Of a DNA stretch of 64,000 nt, positions 48,484 to 58,134 are shown one piece after another. The notes under the pieces were generated by a model. The model did no database searches and had not been told where the DNA came from. It saw only the letters and a program-made list of their open reading frames with translations. Source of the DNA: Desulfovibrio sp. Lineage in GTDB: Bacteria; Desulfobacterota; Desulfovibrionia; Desulfovibrionales; Desulfovibrionaceae. The DNA lies in assembly GCA_024683955.1 (NCBI GenBank), contig JAIKXS010000023.1, forward strand, positions 1 through 64,000, written 5' to 3'. A program made the position numbers and the translations under genes. The stretch's first letter is position 1, and every line of letters begins with the position of its first letter.

Positions 48484-49590
48484 ATGGACACGCGCCTTTT
48501 TAGCCACATTAACTGGTCTCTGATCGCTTGGATGCTCCTTCTCTTTCTGACTGGCCTTCTTAATCTCTATTCGGCCAGCGGGACACGTTTTGAAGACGGT
48601 ATTTTTGTATCGAGTTTTTATCAAAAGCAGATTATCTGGGGCGTTTGCGGCCTTCTTTGCATGATCGCTGCCTTGAGCTTTGACTACAGGCGCCTGCGGA
48701 ATTTTGCCTGGCCTTTTTACTGGGTGACCCTTTTTCTCCTGGCACTCGTTGCTGTTATGGGAAAAACCGTGTACGGCGCAACCCGTTGGATTTCCCTTGG
48801 GTTTATTTCCCTTCAGCCTTCCGAACTGGCCAAGATTGCGGTTCTCGTCCTGGCGGCGCGTCTGCTTTCCTCGGACGGACAGGAACTCGGCTGGAAACGC
48901 TTTTTTTCGGTGCTCCTCATGGGTCTTGTACCTTGTGTCTTCATTCTGAAGCAACCAGATCTCGGTACAACCATGATGCTTCTTTTGATTCTTGGGGGCA
49001 TGATTCTTTTCCACGGATTGCGCGCCTCTGTGCTTAGAAGCTGCCTTGTAGCGGTCCCCTGTGCTGCCGCTCTGCTTTGGTTTGTTGGCATGCATGACTA
49101 CCAGCGACAGCGTATTTTAAGTTTTCTCGATCCGGGCATAGATCCCCGAGGGACGGGGTATCATATTTTACAGTCACGCATTGCCATTGGGTCCGGACAG
49201 TTCTGGGGAAAGGGATTTACCGAAGGGACACAGAGCCAGTTACGGTTTTTACCCGAACGACACTCCGATTTTGCACTGGCTGTCTTTGGAGAAGAATGGG
49301 GCTTTGTTGGTTGTGTATCTCTCGTTGCCCTGTTTTGTTTCTTCTTGCTATCAATATTTTCGACGGCAATTCAGGCCAAGGACCGGTTTGGAAGCATGCT
49401 TGTCGTGGGTATCTTCTTTTATTTTTTTTGGGAGATACTCATAAATATGTGCATGGTTATTGGTCTTTTGCCGGTTGTCGGAATCCCTCTTCCCTTTATC
49501 AGCTATGGCGGCAGTGCTACGCTTGTAAATTTTACACTTCTCGGAATTGTCCTTAACGTATCTATGCGGCGTTTTATGTTTAAAGGATAG
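48484..49590 (+). CDS. rodA: Rod-shape SEDS glycosyltransferase RodA
   Basis: A 368-residue SEDS-family peptidoglycan polymerase with about ten membrane helices. Family segments include GATRWISLGFISLQPSELAK, KQPDLGTTMMLLLI and the C-terminal GLLPVVGIPLPFISYGGSA. It works with PBP2, encoded just upstream. ATG 48484 was chosen since MDTRLFSHINWSLIAW fits other RodA N-termini; TTG 48415 or ATG 48460 would add residues. Confidence 0.93.
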   Translation: MDTRLFSHINWSLIAWMLLLFLTGLLNLYSASGTRFEDGIFVSSFYQKQIIWGVCGLLCMIAALSFDYRRLRNFAWPFYWVTLFLLALVAVMGKTVYGATRWISLGFISLQPSELAKIAVLVLAARLLSSDGQELGWKRFFSVLLMGLVPCVFILKQPDLGTTMMLLLILGGMILFHGLRASVLRSCLVAVPCAAALLWFVGMHDYQRQRILSFLDPGIDPRGTGYHILQSRIAIGSGQFWGKGFTEGTQSQLRFLPERHSDFALAVFGEEWGFVGCVSLVALFCFFLLSIFSTAIQAKDRFGSMLVVGIFFYFFWEILINMCMVIGLLPVVGIPLPFISYGGSATLVNFTLLGIVLNVSMRRFMFKG

Positions 49591-49628
49591 AAATAAGCGT
49601 TTTTTAACCTATATTTCGGAGGTTTGTT

Positions 49629-50645
49629 ATGAGTAAGGTAAAAGTTGCTATTAATGGTTTTGGACGTATTGGACGCCAAGTATTTCGGGCGTTACATCAA
49701 TCTTACAAAGACAAGGTTGAAGTAGTTGCTATCAATGATTTGTATAGTGCCGAGCAGAATTTTCACCTTGCCGAGTATGATTCAGTGTACGGACGTGGCA
49801 ATTTGAACGCCAAAGTCAACGGGACAGAGGTTGAAGTCGGTGACTGGCATATTCACTGCTTTGCAGAAAAAGATCCCAAAGCCCTTGACTGGAAGAAATA
49901 CGGAGCCGAAATTGTTGTTGAAAGTACCGGCATTTTCCGTAAAGCCTCCCAGGCTGCCGTTCATCTTGAAAACGGCGCCAAGAAAGTCATCATTACCGCT
50001 CCTGCCAAGGAAGAGGATATCACTATTGTCATTGGCGTGAACGACAATGCTTACGATCCCAAAAAACATAATATTGTTTCCAACGCCTCTTGCACAACGA
50101 ACTGCCTTGCCCCGGTTGCTCTTGTTTTGCAAAAAGAATATGGCATCAAACTTGGCAATATGGTGACCATCCATTCCTACACGAATGACCAGCGTATCCT
50201 TGATCAGGCCCACAAGGATCCTCGTCGTGCACGCGCTGCAGCCTGCAATATTATCCCCACAACAACTGGAGCTGCCCAAGCCGTTGCCAAGGTTATTCCC
50301 GAACTCGCCGGAAAATTTTCCGGTTATTCCCTTCGTGTTCCGACTCCGACAGTTTCTGCCGTTGATTTTACAGGCATTCTGGAAAAGTCCACGGACACGG
50401 AATCCCTGCTTGCCAAGATGAAGGAAGCGTCCGAGACGTACTTGAAGGGTATCCTTGCCTACAACGACAAACCTCTTGTTTCAATGGATTTCAAAGGCGA
50501 TTCAGCCTCTTCCATTCTTGAGGCATCCTGCACGACAGTTCAGGAAGGGACACTTGTCAAAGCGGTTGCGTGGTATGACAATGAATGGGGCTATTCCTGC
50601 CGCGTATGCGATTTGATTTGCCTCATGCAGAAAAAGGGCCTCTAG
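49629..50645 (+). CDS. gapA: Glyceraldehyde-3-phosphate dehydrogenase
   Basis: A 338-residue phosphorylating GAPDH. The NAD site INGFGRIGRQVFRAL and the catalytic Cys in SNASCTTNCLAP are intact, and Asp in AINDLYS suggests NAD preference. RVPTPTVSAVDFT and WYDNEWGYSCRV complete the signature. GGAGG precedes the ATG. It follows rodA after 38 bases, perhaps on the same transcript, and converges on queA. Confidence 0.97.
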   Translation: MSKVKVAINGFGRIGRQVFRALHQSYKDKVEVVAINDLYSAEQNFHLAEYDSVYGRGNLNAKVNGTEVEVGDWHIHCFAEKDPKALDWKKYGAEIVVESTGIFRKASQAAVHLENGAKKVIITAPAKEEDITIVIGVNDNAYDPKKHNIVSNASCTTNCLAPVALVLQKEYGIKLGNMVTIHSYTNDQRILDQAHKDPRRARAAACNIIPTTTGAAQAVAKVIPELAGKFSGYSLRVPTPTVSAVDFTGILEKSTDTESLLAKMKEASETYLKGILAYNDKPLVSMDFKGDSASSILEASCTTVQEGTLVKAVAWYDNEWGYSCRVCDLICLMQKKGL

Positions 50646-50700
50646 CGTTCCTTTCAATTGCAATTGTCCTTATTTCAGACCGATCTGACCGAGATTGTTT

Positions 50701-50732
50701 GCCTGCCCTCCCGTGCACAACGGGGGGCAGGC
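50701..50732. terminator. GC-rich hairpin between convergent gapA and queA
   Basis: GCCTGCC plus CCCGT pairs with ACGGG plus GGCAGGC (50701-50732) with a small bulge. There is no U tract on either side, so classic intrinsic termination is doubtful; it may stabilise transcript ends. Confidence 0.45.
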
Positions 50733-50784
50733 GCATTTGTATAAGGTGTCCTCCGACCTGGAAGAGAAACGACGTGTTTGCCTG

Positions 50785-51903
50785 TTATGGTCGGATGAAC
50801 ATGGCGTCGCCGTAAGAGAAAAAGCGATATCCTTTCCTTACGGCTTCCTGATAGGCTGCAAGAATACGCTTGCGTCCGGCGAGGGCTGAAACAAGCATGA
50901 GGAGAGAGGAAAAAGGCAGGTGGAAATTTGTGATGAGACCGTCCACCAGCCTGATGGGCTGGCCCGGGTAGAGAAAAATATCGGTCCATCCTCCAAAGGG
51001 TACAATTGCGCCCTTTGCACGCATCATTCCCTCAAGGGCTCTGAGGCTTGTTGTGCCAACGGCAATGATCGGACGTTTTTCCTTTTTTGCCATTTCCAAC
51101 GCACGGCATGTCTGTTCTGAAATTTCAACATACTCCTTGTGCATGGTGTGCTTTCGGATATCATCCACCCGGACGGGGCTGAATGTCCCGTACCCAACGT
51201 AAAGCGTTACGGATTCCCACAGTATGCCACGGGCCTTGAGGCTCGAAAGAATCTCTTGGGTAAAATGCAGGCCAGCTGTCGGGGCTGCAACAGAACCCGT
51301 CTTCTCGTTATCCGCGTACACGGTTTGGTAGCGTTCCTTGTCAAGGTTTTCGTCGGATCTGTTTATATAAGGGGGAAGGGGAATATGCCCTATACGGGTA
51401 AAGATTGACTCTAGATTACCACGCCATGTGAGACGGACTTTTTTGCGTCCGAAGGGGCCGTTTTCGAGGATGGTAACAGAAAGGGCAGGGTCAAAGAAAA
51501 AGGTGTCACCCGAACGGACGCGGAAGCCGGAACGGAAAAGCCCTTCGGCCGGTGCTGTAAACATGTCCTGCTCACGTCTTGCCCCGGCAAGAAGAAGGGG
51601 AAGGGGGGTAAGAAGAAGGAATTCCATTTTCCCGCCTGTTTCCCTGTGCCCCAGAAGGCGTGCCGGCAAGACCCTGCTATTATTTCCCAGAAGAAGGGCC
51701 CCGTCCGGAAGATATGCCCCCACTTCATTGAAAGACGTATGGATAAGGTGGGGGGGAATGTCGTCTTTTGGGCCCTTGTTCATGACAAGAAGTCGTGAGT
51801 CACCTCTCGCTTTTGCGGGAAATTGGGCAATCTGTTCTTGTGGCAGGTCAAAATTATAGCTTCTCAGGAAAAAGTCATCCGGTGTGCAGGGAGATTCATG
51901 CAT
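50785..51903 (-). CDS. queA: tRNA ribosyltransferase-isomerase QueA
   Basis: A 372-residue enzyme that moves the ribosyl part of SAM to preQ1 in tRNA to form epoxyqueuosine. The N-terminus YNFDLPQEQIAQFPAKARGD, then APTAGLHFTQEIL and the C-terminal TNFHLPFSSLLMLVSA are invariant. ATG 51903 follows GAGG at 5 bases, giving MHESPCTPDDFF. Monocistronic; diverges from coaBC. Confidence 0.96.
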   Translation of the reverse strand: MHESPCTPDDFFLRSYNFDLPQEQIAQFPAKARGDSRLLVMNKGPKDDIPPHLIHTSFNEVGAYLPDGALLLGNNSRVLPARLLGHRETGGKMEFLLLTPLPLLLAGARREQDMFTAPAEGLFRSGFRVRSGDTFFFDPALSVTILENGPFGRKKVRLTWRGNLESIFTRIGHIPLPPYINRSDENLDKERYQTVYADNEKTGSVAAPTAGLHFTQEILSSLKARGILWESVTLYVGYGTFSPVRVDDIRKHTMHKEYVEISEQTCRALEMAKKEKRPIIAVGTTSLRALEGMMRAKGAIVPFGGWTDIFLYPGQPIRLVDGLITNFHLPFSSLLMLVSALAGRKRILAAYQEAVRKGYRFFSYGDAMFIRP

Positions 51904-52212
51904 CTTTGCCTCGCCAGAAAAATGGCACAAAATGTGAAAAAAGAGAGATCCGCAGACACCCGCAGCGTGGTTGCGTCGAAAAATCCGCAAGGTCTTTGTA
52001 CAGTTAGGACATAGAACGCGGCCGAGAGTCTACCTTTAAACGTTTTTGAGCACAATGCGGCCTATCCCTCTGCCAAAGTTTTACGATATCTGTCCGAGTT
52101 TTTTTCTTCGCAGCTCAGGTAGCGACCCCTGAAGTCTTGTGCTCTTCTTCCGAATGGCTTATTTTTTTCATGCTCGCCTTTCCTACGCTTTTTCGGTTTT
52201 CCGAGGAGAACT
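51904..52212. promoter_or_regulatory. Divergent promoter region queA / coaBC
   Basis: About 310 bases without a gene, expected to hold the promoters of queA (minus) and coaBC (plus). No clear promoter pair or operator was identified by eye. Confidence 0.45.
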
Positions 52213-53451
52213 ATGCCTAGCCCTGTTCTTTTTGACGATACCACGCTTTTTGCTCACCGCAGACTTCATCTGGCCCTTTCGGGCTCTGTTGCCTGTTATA
52301 AAATATGTGATTTGCTTCGGGCCTTTGGTCGCCTTGAAGTGCACTCGTCCGTGACGTTGAGTAATGGGGCGCGGACATTTGTTACGCCGACCCTCTTTGA
52401 AGCTCTGGGGGCTCTTCCCGTGTATACGGATATGGTAAAAAGCGGTGAGGACTGCTTTGCCCATCTTGAGCCTGGTCACAGGGCCGAAGCCATGCTTCTT
52501 GCCCCTGCCTCAGCAAATATGATTGCAAAACTTGCCAATGGTATGGCCTGTGATATGGTTTCCGCCCAGGCCCTTGCCTTTCCAGGACCACTTCTCTTTG
52601 CACCGGCCATGAATCCGACAATGTGGGCCAATCCTTCGGTCCGGGAGAACGTAACCAAGCTCCGTGAGCGTGGGTGTTTGTGCATTTTTCCGGAAGGCGG
52701 AAAAACAGCCTGCGGTGATGAGGGGACCGGGAAGCTTGCGGCACTAGAGGAGCTCTTCTGGGCCGTTTTGCGCGTCCTGTCTCCTTCCGATATGGAGGGG
52801 AAAAAGATTCTGATCACCCTTGGCCCCACACGTGAATACGTGGATGGAGTACGCTTCCTGTCAAATCCTTCAAGCGGGCGGATGGGTGCATCATTGGCTC
52901 TTGCCTGTTACCTGCGAAAGGCCATAGTACATGTTCTGGCCGGGCCGGGCGTCGACTTCACCCTTCCGCGCGGCATTACACGTTACAATGTGACAACGGC
53001 CAGGGAGATGTACGAAAAGGCCGAGGCCCTCTGGCCTGATATGGATATGGGCATGTTTGCTGCAGCCGTAGCTGATTTTGCTCCGCATCTTCTGTCGTCC
53101 GGCAAGGTAAAAAAACAGAATGTCAATGGTGCTCTTTCACTTTCCCTTGATAAAAATCCGGATATTTTGGCCAGTCTGGCGGCCGTCGCAAAACCCGAAC
53201 AGAAAATTCTTGCCTTTGCCGCTGAAACAACGGACTCCCTTGAAACGCTTATCCCGCTTGCTCTTGAAAAACACCGGCGTAAGGGGGCAAGCATTCTGGC
53301 GGCAAACCGTGTCAACGGCAGTACTGGAGCCTTTGGGGCAAGAGAGAACACAATGGTTGTTGTCGATAGAAGGGGGGAAGCAAAATGCTGGCCTACTATG
53401 CGGAAGTCTGATCTTGCCTGGAGGCTGTGCTCGTGTCTTTTGGAACAATAG
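52213..53451 (+). CDS. coaBC: Bifunctional phosphopantothenoylcysteine synthetase/decarboxylase
   Basis: A 412-residue enzyme for two steps of CoA synthesis. The CoaC flavoprotein half (1-190) has APAMNPTMW and ACGDEGTGKL, the active-site loop; the CoaB half has LGPTREYVDGVRFLSNPSSG, AAAVADF and KVKKQ with the ligase lysine. GGAGAA precedes the ATG. The N-terminal His and substrate segments look normal. Its end overlaps the next gene. Works downstream of CoaX. Confidence 0.94.
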   Translation: MPSPVLFDDTTLFAHRRLHLALSGSVACYKICDLLRAFGRLEVHSSVTLSNGARTFVTPTLFEALGALPVYTDMVKSGEDCFAHLEPGHRAEAMLLAPASANMIAKLANGMACDMVSAQALAFPGPLLFAPAMNPTMWANPSVRENVTKLRERGCLCIFPEGGKTACGDEGTGKLAALEELFWAVLRVLSPSDMEGKKILITLGPTREYVDGVRFLSNPSSGRMGASLALACYLRKAIVHVLAGPGVDFTLPRGITRYNVTTAREMYEKAEALWPDMDMGMFAAAVADFAPHLLSSGKVKKQNVNGALSLSLDKNPDILASLAAVAKPEQKILAFAAETTDSLETLIPLALEKHRRKGASILAANRVNGSTGAFGARENTMVVVDRRGEAKCWPTMRKSDLAWRLCSCLLEQ

Positions 53452-54176
53452 GGCTTCTTGCAAGACTTTGGCAGGCAAAAGGGTTGCGGGTTCTTCTTTC
53501 GGAGAATCCTGTTCCTCCTGAGCTTTCTCTTTTGAGGTACGGACGTGCTTTGCAACGGGGCAAGGAGACAAACGGGAGGCTTTTACGTGCAAACCCTGCG
53601 CGGTCAATGCCCCGCAGGGAATCCCCACCGACATCCTCTTCGCCTGTCAGTGAACGCCAGGGAGAACCGGAGGATCCGTTGCTTGCACCGGTGGGAGCCC
53701 CTGCCGTCTGGCCCGATGTGTGGAAGAAACTCCTTGATGGGGCAAAAACAGGACCCGTTGTCTGGACGTATTCCTCACTGGGCCTGGATCTTCTGCAGCG
53801 GCAAACACAAGGTATTGATGGCCGCAGGGGCTTCTTACGTCGGCTTTTGACGCAAAAACCCACCTTTCCTGCCGGAACCCACACTTTTTGGCCGTATGTC
53901 CTGCCTAATGAGGCCGGGGATCTCTGTGCTGACGCCGATCTTTTCTGGGCCGGAGTGCAGGCTCTCGGAGGCCGTGTCGTGATGATTCTGGGTGAAGAGG
54001 CCTGTGCTTTTCTGTTGAAGAAGAGGCCGCCATATTTTCAGACGCGAATGCACGGAGTGCACGTGACGGTTTTTCAGTCAGTAGAGATCTTGAACGCGGA
54101 CAACGCGCTTTTTACCCGGATGCACGCCATGGCAGTGGATGTGATTATCCGATATGCGGGTACTCACCCCTCTTAA
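53433..54176 (+). CDS. Unknown protein with possible UDG-like C-terminal half
   Basis: A 247-residue protein with no firm family. The middle (about 45-80) is Pro/Ser/Arg-rich and probably a linker. The C-terminal half (FWPYVLPNEAGDL, then GGRVVMILGEEACAFLL, then MHGVHVTVFQSVEIL) recalls the uracil-DNA glycosylase superfamily layout, but the usual catalytic motifs are not visible, so this is only a suggestion. GTG 53433 is preferred, as GGAGG lies 8 bases upstream; GTG 53427 is too near. It overlaps coaBC by 19 bases, so translation is coupled. Confidence 0.65.
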   Translation: MSFGTIGLLARLWQAKGLRVLLSENPVPPELSLLRYGRALQRGKETNGRLLRANPARSMPRRESPPTSSSPVSERQGEPEDPLLAPVGAPAVWPDVWKKLLDGAKTGPVVWTYSSLGLDLLQRQTQGIDGRRGFLRRLLTQKPTFPAGTHTFWPYVLPNEAGDLCADADLFWAGVQALGGRVVMILGEEACAFLLKKRPPYFQTRMHGVHVTVFQSVEILNADNALFTRMHAMAVDVIIRYAGTHPS

Positions 54177-54202
54177 GCGCCTTATCCGGAAGGAGAAACG
54201 GG

Positions 54203-54895
54203 ATGGCACGTATGCGAGCGGCAAAAGCACAGTTGCGTTCCTGTCTTCAGTCAGAAGACTGGCGTTCTCATTTACCCGAGATCGCTGAGGCGGGCACAAC
54301 CAGTGTGGGACCTCTTTTTTCTTTTCTTTTGCTGGATCCGTGCATGATGCACCGTGCAGCAGTAGCTCTCGGTCACACGTGTGCCGTCCTGGCGTGCCAC
54401 GAGCCGGAAAAAGCACGTAATGTTGTACGGCGATACATGTGGCATCTGAGCGAAGAATCTGGAAACATCGGATGGGGAATCCCCCAGGCCTTTGCGGAGA
54501 CCCTTGTGGAAAGTCCTCTTTTGGCAAAAGAGTTTCACCGTATTCTAATAACCTATGTGATCGATCTGGGGAAAGAGGACAACTATTGTGATAACGGCCT
54601 GCTGCGGCGTTCCTGCTACTGGGCGTGCGGCAGGTTTTGCGGAGCGAAGCCGGAATGGTGTCTTACATGGCGGGAATGGCTTTTGAAGGGACTTCGCGAC
54701 GTGGATATCCCCTGCCGCGGATACGCTGCATGGGCGCTCGGGCAGCTGCCTGGAGATTTTATGGACCAGCCTCTTCTCCGTGAACTCGCACAGGCTGAGT
54801 TTCATGAGGAGTGCATACTTTTTGACGGACACACCACGTATACAAAGACCGTGAGTGAGCTGGCCTTAGAGGCTATGGCTAAAGAACCGCGTTGA
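54203..54895 (+). CDS. HEAT-repeat-like protein (unknown)
   Basis: A 230-residue, all-helical protein with repeats of the HEAT type (VGPLFSFLLLDPCMMHRAAV, then GYAAWALGQLPGDFMDQPLL) and many Cys and Trp residues in the middle. Such proteins are often adaptors; the function here is unknown. GGAGAAACGGG precedes the ATG. It follows the UDG-like gene by 26 bases and its end overlaps the convergent proB by 17 bases. Confidence 0.7.
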   Translation: MARMRAAKAQLRSCLQSEDWRSHLPEIAEAGTTSVGPLFSFLLLDPCMMHRAAVALGHTCAVLACHEPEKARNVVRRYMWHLSEESGNIGWGIPQAFAETLVESPLLAKEFHRILITYVIDLGKEDNYCDNGLLRRSCYWACGRFCGAKPEWCLTWREWLLKGLRDVDIPCRGYAAWALGQLPGDFMDQPLLRELAQAEFHEECILFDGHTTYTKTVSELALEAMAKEPR

Positions 54896-56063
54896 TCAGC
54901 ATATTGTCGCGGTGAATGACATCGGGATAGTGGGCGTTGCCCAATACTGCGGCCACTTCATGCCGCTTGAGTCCCATGATTCGCAGTATCTCCTGGGAAG
55001 AGTAGTTACTGAGTCCGACGCCGATTTCTTTTTCCTCTCCCTGCTCCGCGCGGAGAGCTACAAGACTTCCTTTTTGAAAGCAGCCTTCGACCCGAACGAT
55101 GCCTCCGGGAAGGAGGCTTCTTCCTTCGTGAAGAAGGGCCTTGGCGGCTCCCTCGTCAAGAAAGAGTGTTCCGGCCGGGTCCGTCTGATACGCGAGCCAG
55201 TACTTGCGGCGCGTGACGACTTTAGATGCGGGAAAAACAAGTGTTCCGGCCAGTTCATTCCCACAGAACACCCGTTCAATGATTCCTTCCTCCCTGCCGG
55301 GGAGAATGAGGGTCGGGACACCAAGTTGCGCTGTCCTGCGTGCGGCACGCAGCTTGGAAAACATCCCTCCCGTTCCCAGATTTGTCTTGGATCCACACAT
55401 CTTTGTGATGTCGATGGAGGAAATATTGGTGATAAACGGTAGTACGGGTGCTGATGGATTTTTTTGCGGATCCTCGGCACGTACTCCTGGTGCAGATGTA
55501 AGATTGACCACAAGGTCCGCATTTACCAGATTGGCTAAAAGACTTGAGAGAGAATCGTTGTCCCCGAATTTCAATTCGGAAACGGAAACGGTGTCGTTTT
55601 CGTTGACGATGGGAAGAACCTTCCAGGAGAAGAGTTCAGCAAATGTGTTGCGGACATTGAGGTAGCGCTGTCTCGCCCGGGTGTCATCGCGGGTTAGGAG
55701 CACCTGGGCAGTGGCAAAACCCTCCTGATTGAAGGATTGGTCCCACGCCTGCATAAGTAGTCCCTGGCCGATGGCGGCGATGGCCTGTCTGGCTGAAAGC
55801 CCGGTATCGGGTTCCGTCCCAAGTTTTCGGAGGACCGTCCGTCCTGCGGCAACGGCACCGCTTGTAACTAGAACAAGAGTCCTTCCAGCAGACATTTTCC
55901 AGATTGTACTCATGCCTTTTGCAAGCTGCCTCATAAGGTCTTTTTTAAGGCCAAGCGAATCGGTGATGACAGCGCTTCCGACCTTAAAGACAATGGTCCG
56001 GGCTTTCTTAAGAATGGCAGATGCTTCGGTACGCAGCGACTGAAGATCCTTGCTATCTGTCAT
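54879..56063 (-). CDS. proB: Glutamate 5-kinase with PUA domain
   Basis: A 394-residue enzyme for the first step of proline synthesis. The amino-acid kinase domain (about 15-275) shows VFKVGSAVITD, LVTSGAVAAGR, PIVNENDTVSVSELKFGDND and GTGGMFSKLRAARRTAQLGV. The C-terminal PUA domain (about 290-394) is present, as in E. coli. It starts within the end of obg (11-base overlap). ProA is not in the window. Confidence 0.95.
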   Translation of the reverse strand: MTDSKDLQSLRTEASAILKKARTIVFKVGSAVITDSLGLKKDLMRQLAKGMSTIWKMSAGRTLVLVTSGAVAAGRTVLRKLGTEPDTGLSARQAIAAIGQGLLMQAWDQSFNQEGFATAQVLLTRDDTRARQRYLNVRNTFAELFSWKVLPIVNENDTVSVSELKFGDNDSLSSLLANLVNADLVVNLTSAPGVRAEDPQKNPSAPVLPFITNISSIDITKMCGSKTNLGTGGMFSKLRAARRTAQLGVPTLILPGREEGIIERVFCGNELAGTLVFPASKVVTRRKYWLAYQTDPAGTLFLDEGAAKALLHEGRSLLPGGIVRVEGCFQKGSLVALRAEQGEEKEIGVGLSNYSSQEILRIMGLKRHEVAAVLGNAHYPDVIHRDNMLINAVL

Positions 56064-57210
56064 GAGACTGCTCCTCGACGCGAGATCTCGCCGGATCAGA
56101 CGTCACATACTCGTATTCAACATCTCCATCGTTGAACTTTTCTGTATCCATTGCCGGTTCTTTTTTGGACGGCTGTTTGGAAAGCAGCGGCGCATTTCTT
56201 TCCAACTTCTCGTACTCCTCCCATACCGCATCCATCAAAGACTCTATTCCCGTTCTTTCTTTTGCGGAAATAAAAAAGACGTTGATTCCCTTTTGCTGCG
56301 CGCTGTTTTTTAGCTCTTCAAGGCGCGACGGGGACAACAGATCTATTTTATTGACAACGAGAACCTGTTTTCGTTTTCCAAGTTCTTCATTGAAGGTGCT
56401 GAGTTCTTCGTTGATCAGCGCAAAACCCGCCCATGGATCTTCCGCGTCCATGTCCTCGCAGCTGAGCAGGTGGATGAGGAATCGGGTGCGCTCGATATGT
56501 TTCAGGAAACGGAGTCCAAGTCCCTGTCCGAGATGGGCTCCTTCTACCAGTCCAGGAATATCTGCCATAACGAGGCGTTTGTCGATATCCTGTTCATGCT
56601 GGACCACCCCGAGATTTGGTTCCAGAGTTGTAAAGGGGTAGGGCGCGATTTTGGGTCTGGCCTGAGAAACCGCGGAGATAAAGGTTGATTTGCCGGCATT
56701 TGGAAGCCCGAGGAGACCTACATCGGCAAGAATTTTGAGTTCCAGGTGGAGGGTGAAGGCCTCCCCCTCTTCGCCGGGCTGGGAGAAGCGTGGTGAACGG
56801 TTTGTCGCGCTTTTGAAAAATTCATTGCCCTTTCCGCCTCGTCCTCCTTTTGCCAGGAGGACGCACTGGTCCTTTTCCGAAAGGTCGGCCATAAGGCGGC
56901 GTCCTTCTTCGCACTCCAAATAGACTTGGGTTCCCAGGGGGAGTCCCAGTACAAGATCTTCACCCTTCGCCCCGTCGCACTGACTTCCCTGTCCAGGACG
57001 GCCGTTCTGCGCTGCGTAGGACCGTTTTAGTCTGAAGTCGTAAAGCGAAAGGAGTCGCGTGTCGGTCCGAACGTAAACACTTCCTCCGTCTCCCCCGTTA
57101 CCACCGTTTGGACCACCTTTCGGAATGAACTTTTCTCTGCGGAACGAAACGCAGCCATGTCCGCCATGTCCTGCTTTGATTTGAATGGTTGCTTCGTCGA
57201 TAAATCGCAT
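56053..57210 (-). CDS. obg: Obg/CgtA ribosome-associated GTPase
   Basis: A 385-residue GTPase for late 50S assembly and stress response. The glycine-rich Obg fold (1-158: GGHGCVSFRREKFIPKGGPN, GGNGGDGGSV) leads to the G domain with GLPNAGKSTF, DIPGLVEGAH and NKID. The C-terminal 45 residues are acidic and probably disordered. Standard rplU-rpmA-obg order is kept, but a terminator stands between rpmA and obg. Confidence 0.96.
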   Translation of the reverse strand: MRFIDEATIQIKAGHGGHGCVSFRREKFIPKGGPNGGNGGDGGSVYVRTDTRLLSLYDFRLKRSYAAQNGRPGQGSQCDGAKGEDLVLGLPLGTQVYLECEEGRRLMADLSEKDQCVLLAKGGRGGKGNEFFKSATNRSPRFSQPGEEGEAFTLHLELKILADVGLLGLPNAGKSTFISAVSQARPKIAPYPFTTLEPNLGVVQHEQDIDKRLVMADIPGLVEGAHLGQGLGLRFLKHIERTRFLIHLLSCEDMDAEDPWAGFALINEELSTFNEELGKRKQVLVVNKIDLLSPSRLEELKNSAQQKGINVFFISAKERTGIESLMDAVWEEYEKLERNAPLLSKQPSKKEPAMDTEKFNDGDVEYEYVTSDPARSRVEEQSHDR

Positions 57211-57234
57211 GGGTATTTCCGGGGGAAAGAGGTG

Positions 57235-57266
57235 AAAAAAGAGGAAGAGTCATATGACTCTTCCTC
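57235..57266 (-). terminator. Intrinsic terminator between rpmA and obg
   Basis: A fully self-complementary 26-base stretch (57241-57266, GAGGAAGAGTCAT and its complement) is followed on the minus strand by TTTTTT. It would end or attenuate transcription before obg, 24 bases from the obg start. Confidence 0.85.
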
Positions 57267-57495
57267 AATAAACAGGAGAAAACAGTGGCAGCTTATGAAT
57301 TTTTTCGTTCAACAAAGCGAGGCAATCATTTCCAAGAAAAGAATCAGGCTCTAAACAATGCAGAAACTTTTTGGTCTTCAACAATGGCTCAAACCAAATG
57401 AGCCAAGGTGGTACCATGAAAACAGCAAAAAGCATGCAAATCAGCGACAATCATCTCCGGAAATGGCATGTCCGCCATAGTATCGTGAAAAAACT

Positions 57496-57768
57496 CTAAT
57501 TCGCCACCACAGCATCCACATGAACGCGTTTCATAACGCGACGTTTGCGGACGTATTTTTCGAAGCGAACAACACCATCGGACGTGGCAAAGAGCGTATA
57601 GTCTCTTCCCATGCCGACGTTTTCTCCTGGGTATACAGTTGTGCCCAGTTGGCGCACAATAATATTGCCCGCAAGAACGTGTTCGCCGGAATAACGCTTC
57701 ACGCCGCGTCGTTGACCGGCGCTATCTCGCCCATTTCGCGATGAGCCGCCAGCTTTTTTATGAGCCAT
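57496..57768 (-). CDS. rpmA: 50S ribosomal protein L27
   Basis: A 90-residue L27 starting [20 protein letters not shown] directly, so it has the bacterial form without the cleaved N-terminal extension seen in Firmicutes. [16 protein letters not shown] is conserved. The N-terminus reaches the peptidyl-transferase centre. GGAGG precedes the start. Confidence 0.97.
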   Translation of the reverse strand: MAHKKAGGSSRNGRDSAGQRRGVKRYSGEHVLAGNIIVRQLGTTVYPGENVGMGRDYTLFATSDGVVRFEKYVRKRRVMKRVHVDAVVAN

Positions 57769-58134
57769 ATGATCCTCCTAACACAAAAATCAACGATCTT
57801 TCGTTATCTTTACTCGGCTCTCTGTCAACAGTAAGAGATATCCCGAACTGAGTAGGGGGATACGTATAAGGCCGAAGAAAAAGAAAGCTTTTGTTGGATG
57901 AGGCAAGAATTTTTGCTGTTCTGTTCTCATTAGCTGAAAACAAAGAGCACGTTCTTACGCTGTCTTGCAAGAGCTCTTCAGGGAGTATACAGAAAAATTT
58001 TCCGAAATACTACCCCTGGGGATGACTCGTGCAAAAAGTTTGCCTAAAGAGGTCGGTGACCTCAAGGATATATTTTTGTGTTGTGTATTTTTACAGAATG
58101 TGAGCCAGTTAGCGGACAAAAGCAGTATTGAGAG
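57769..58134. other. Long spacer between rplU and rpmA
   Basis: About 366 bases where usually only a short gap is found. A hairpin GAGGTC-GGT-GACCTC (58049-58063) with a short T run on the minus strand may be a weak terminator or attenuator after rplU. No gene is supported. A separate rpmA promoter is therefore likely. Confidence 0.55.
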
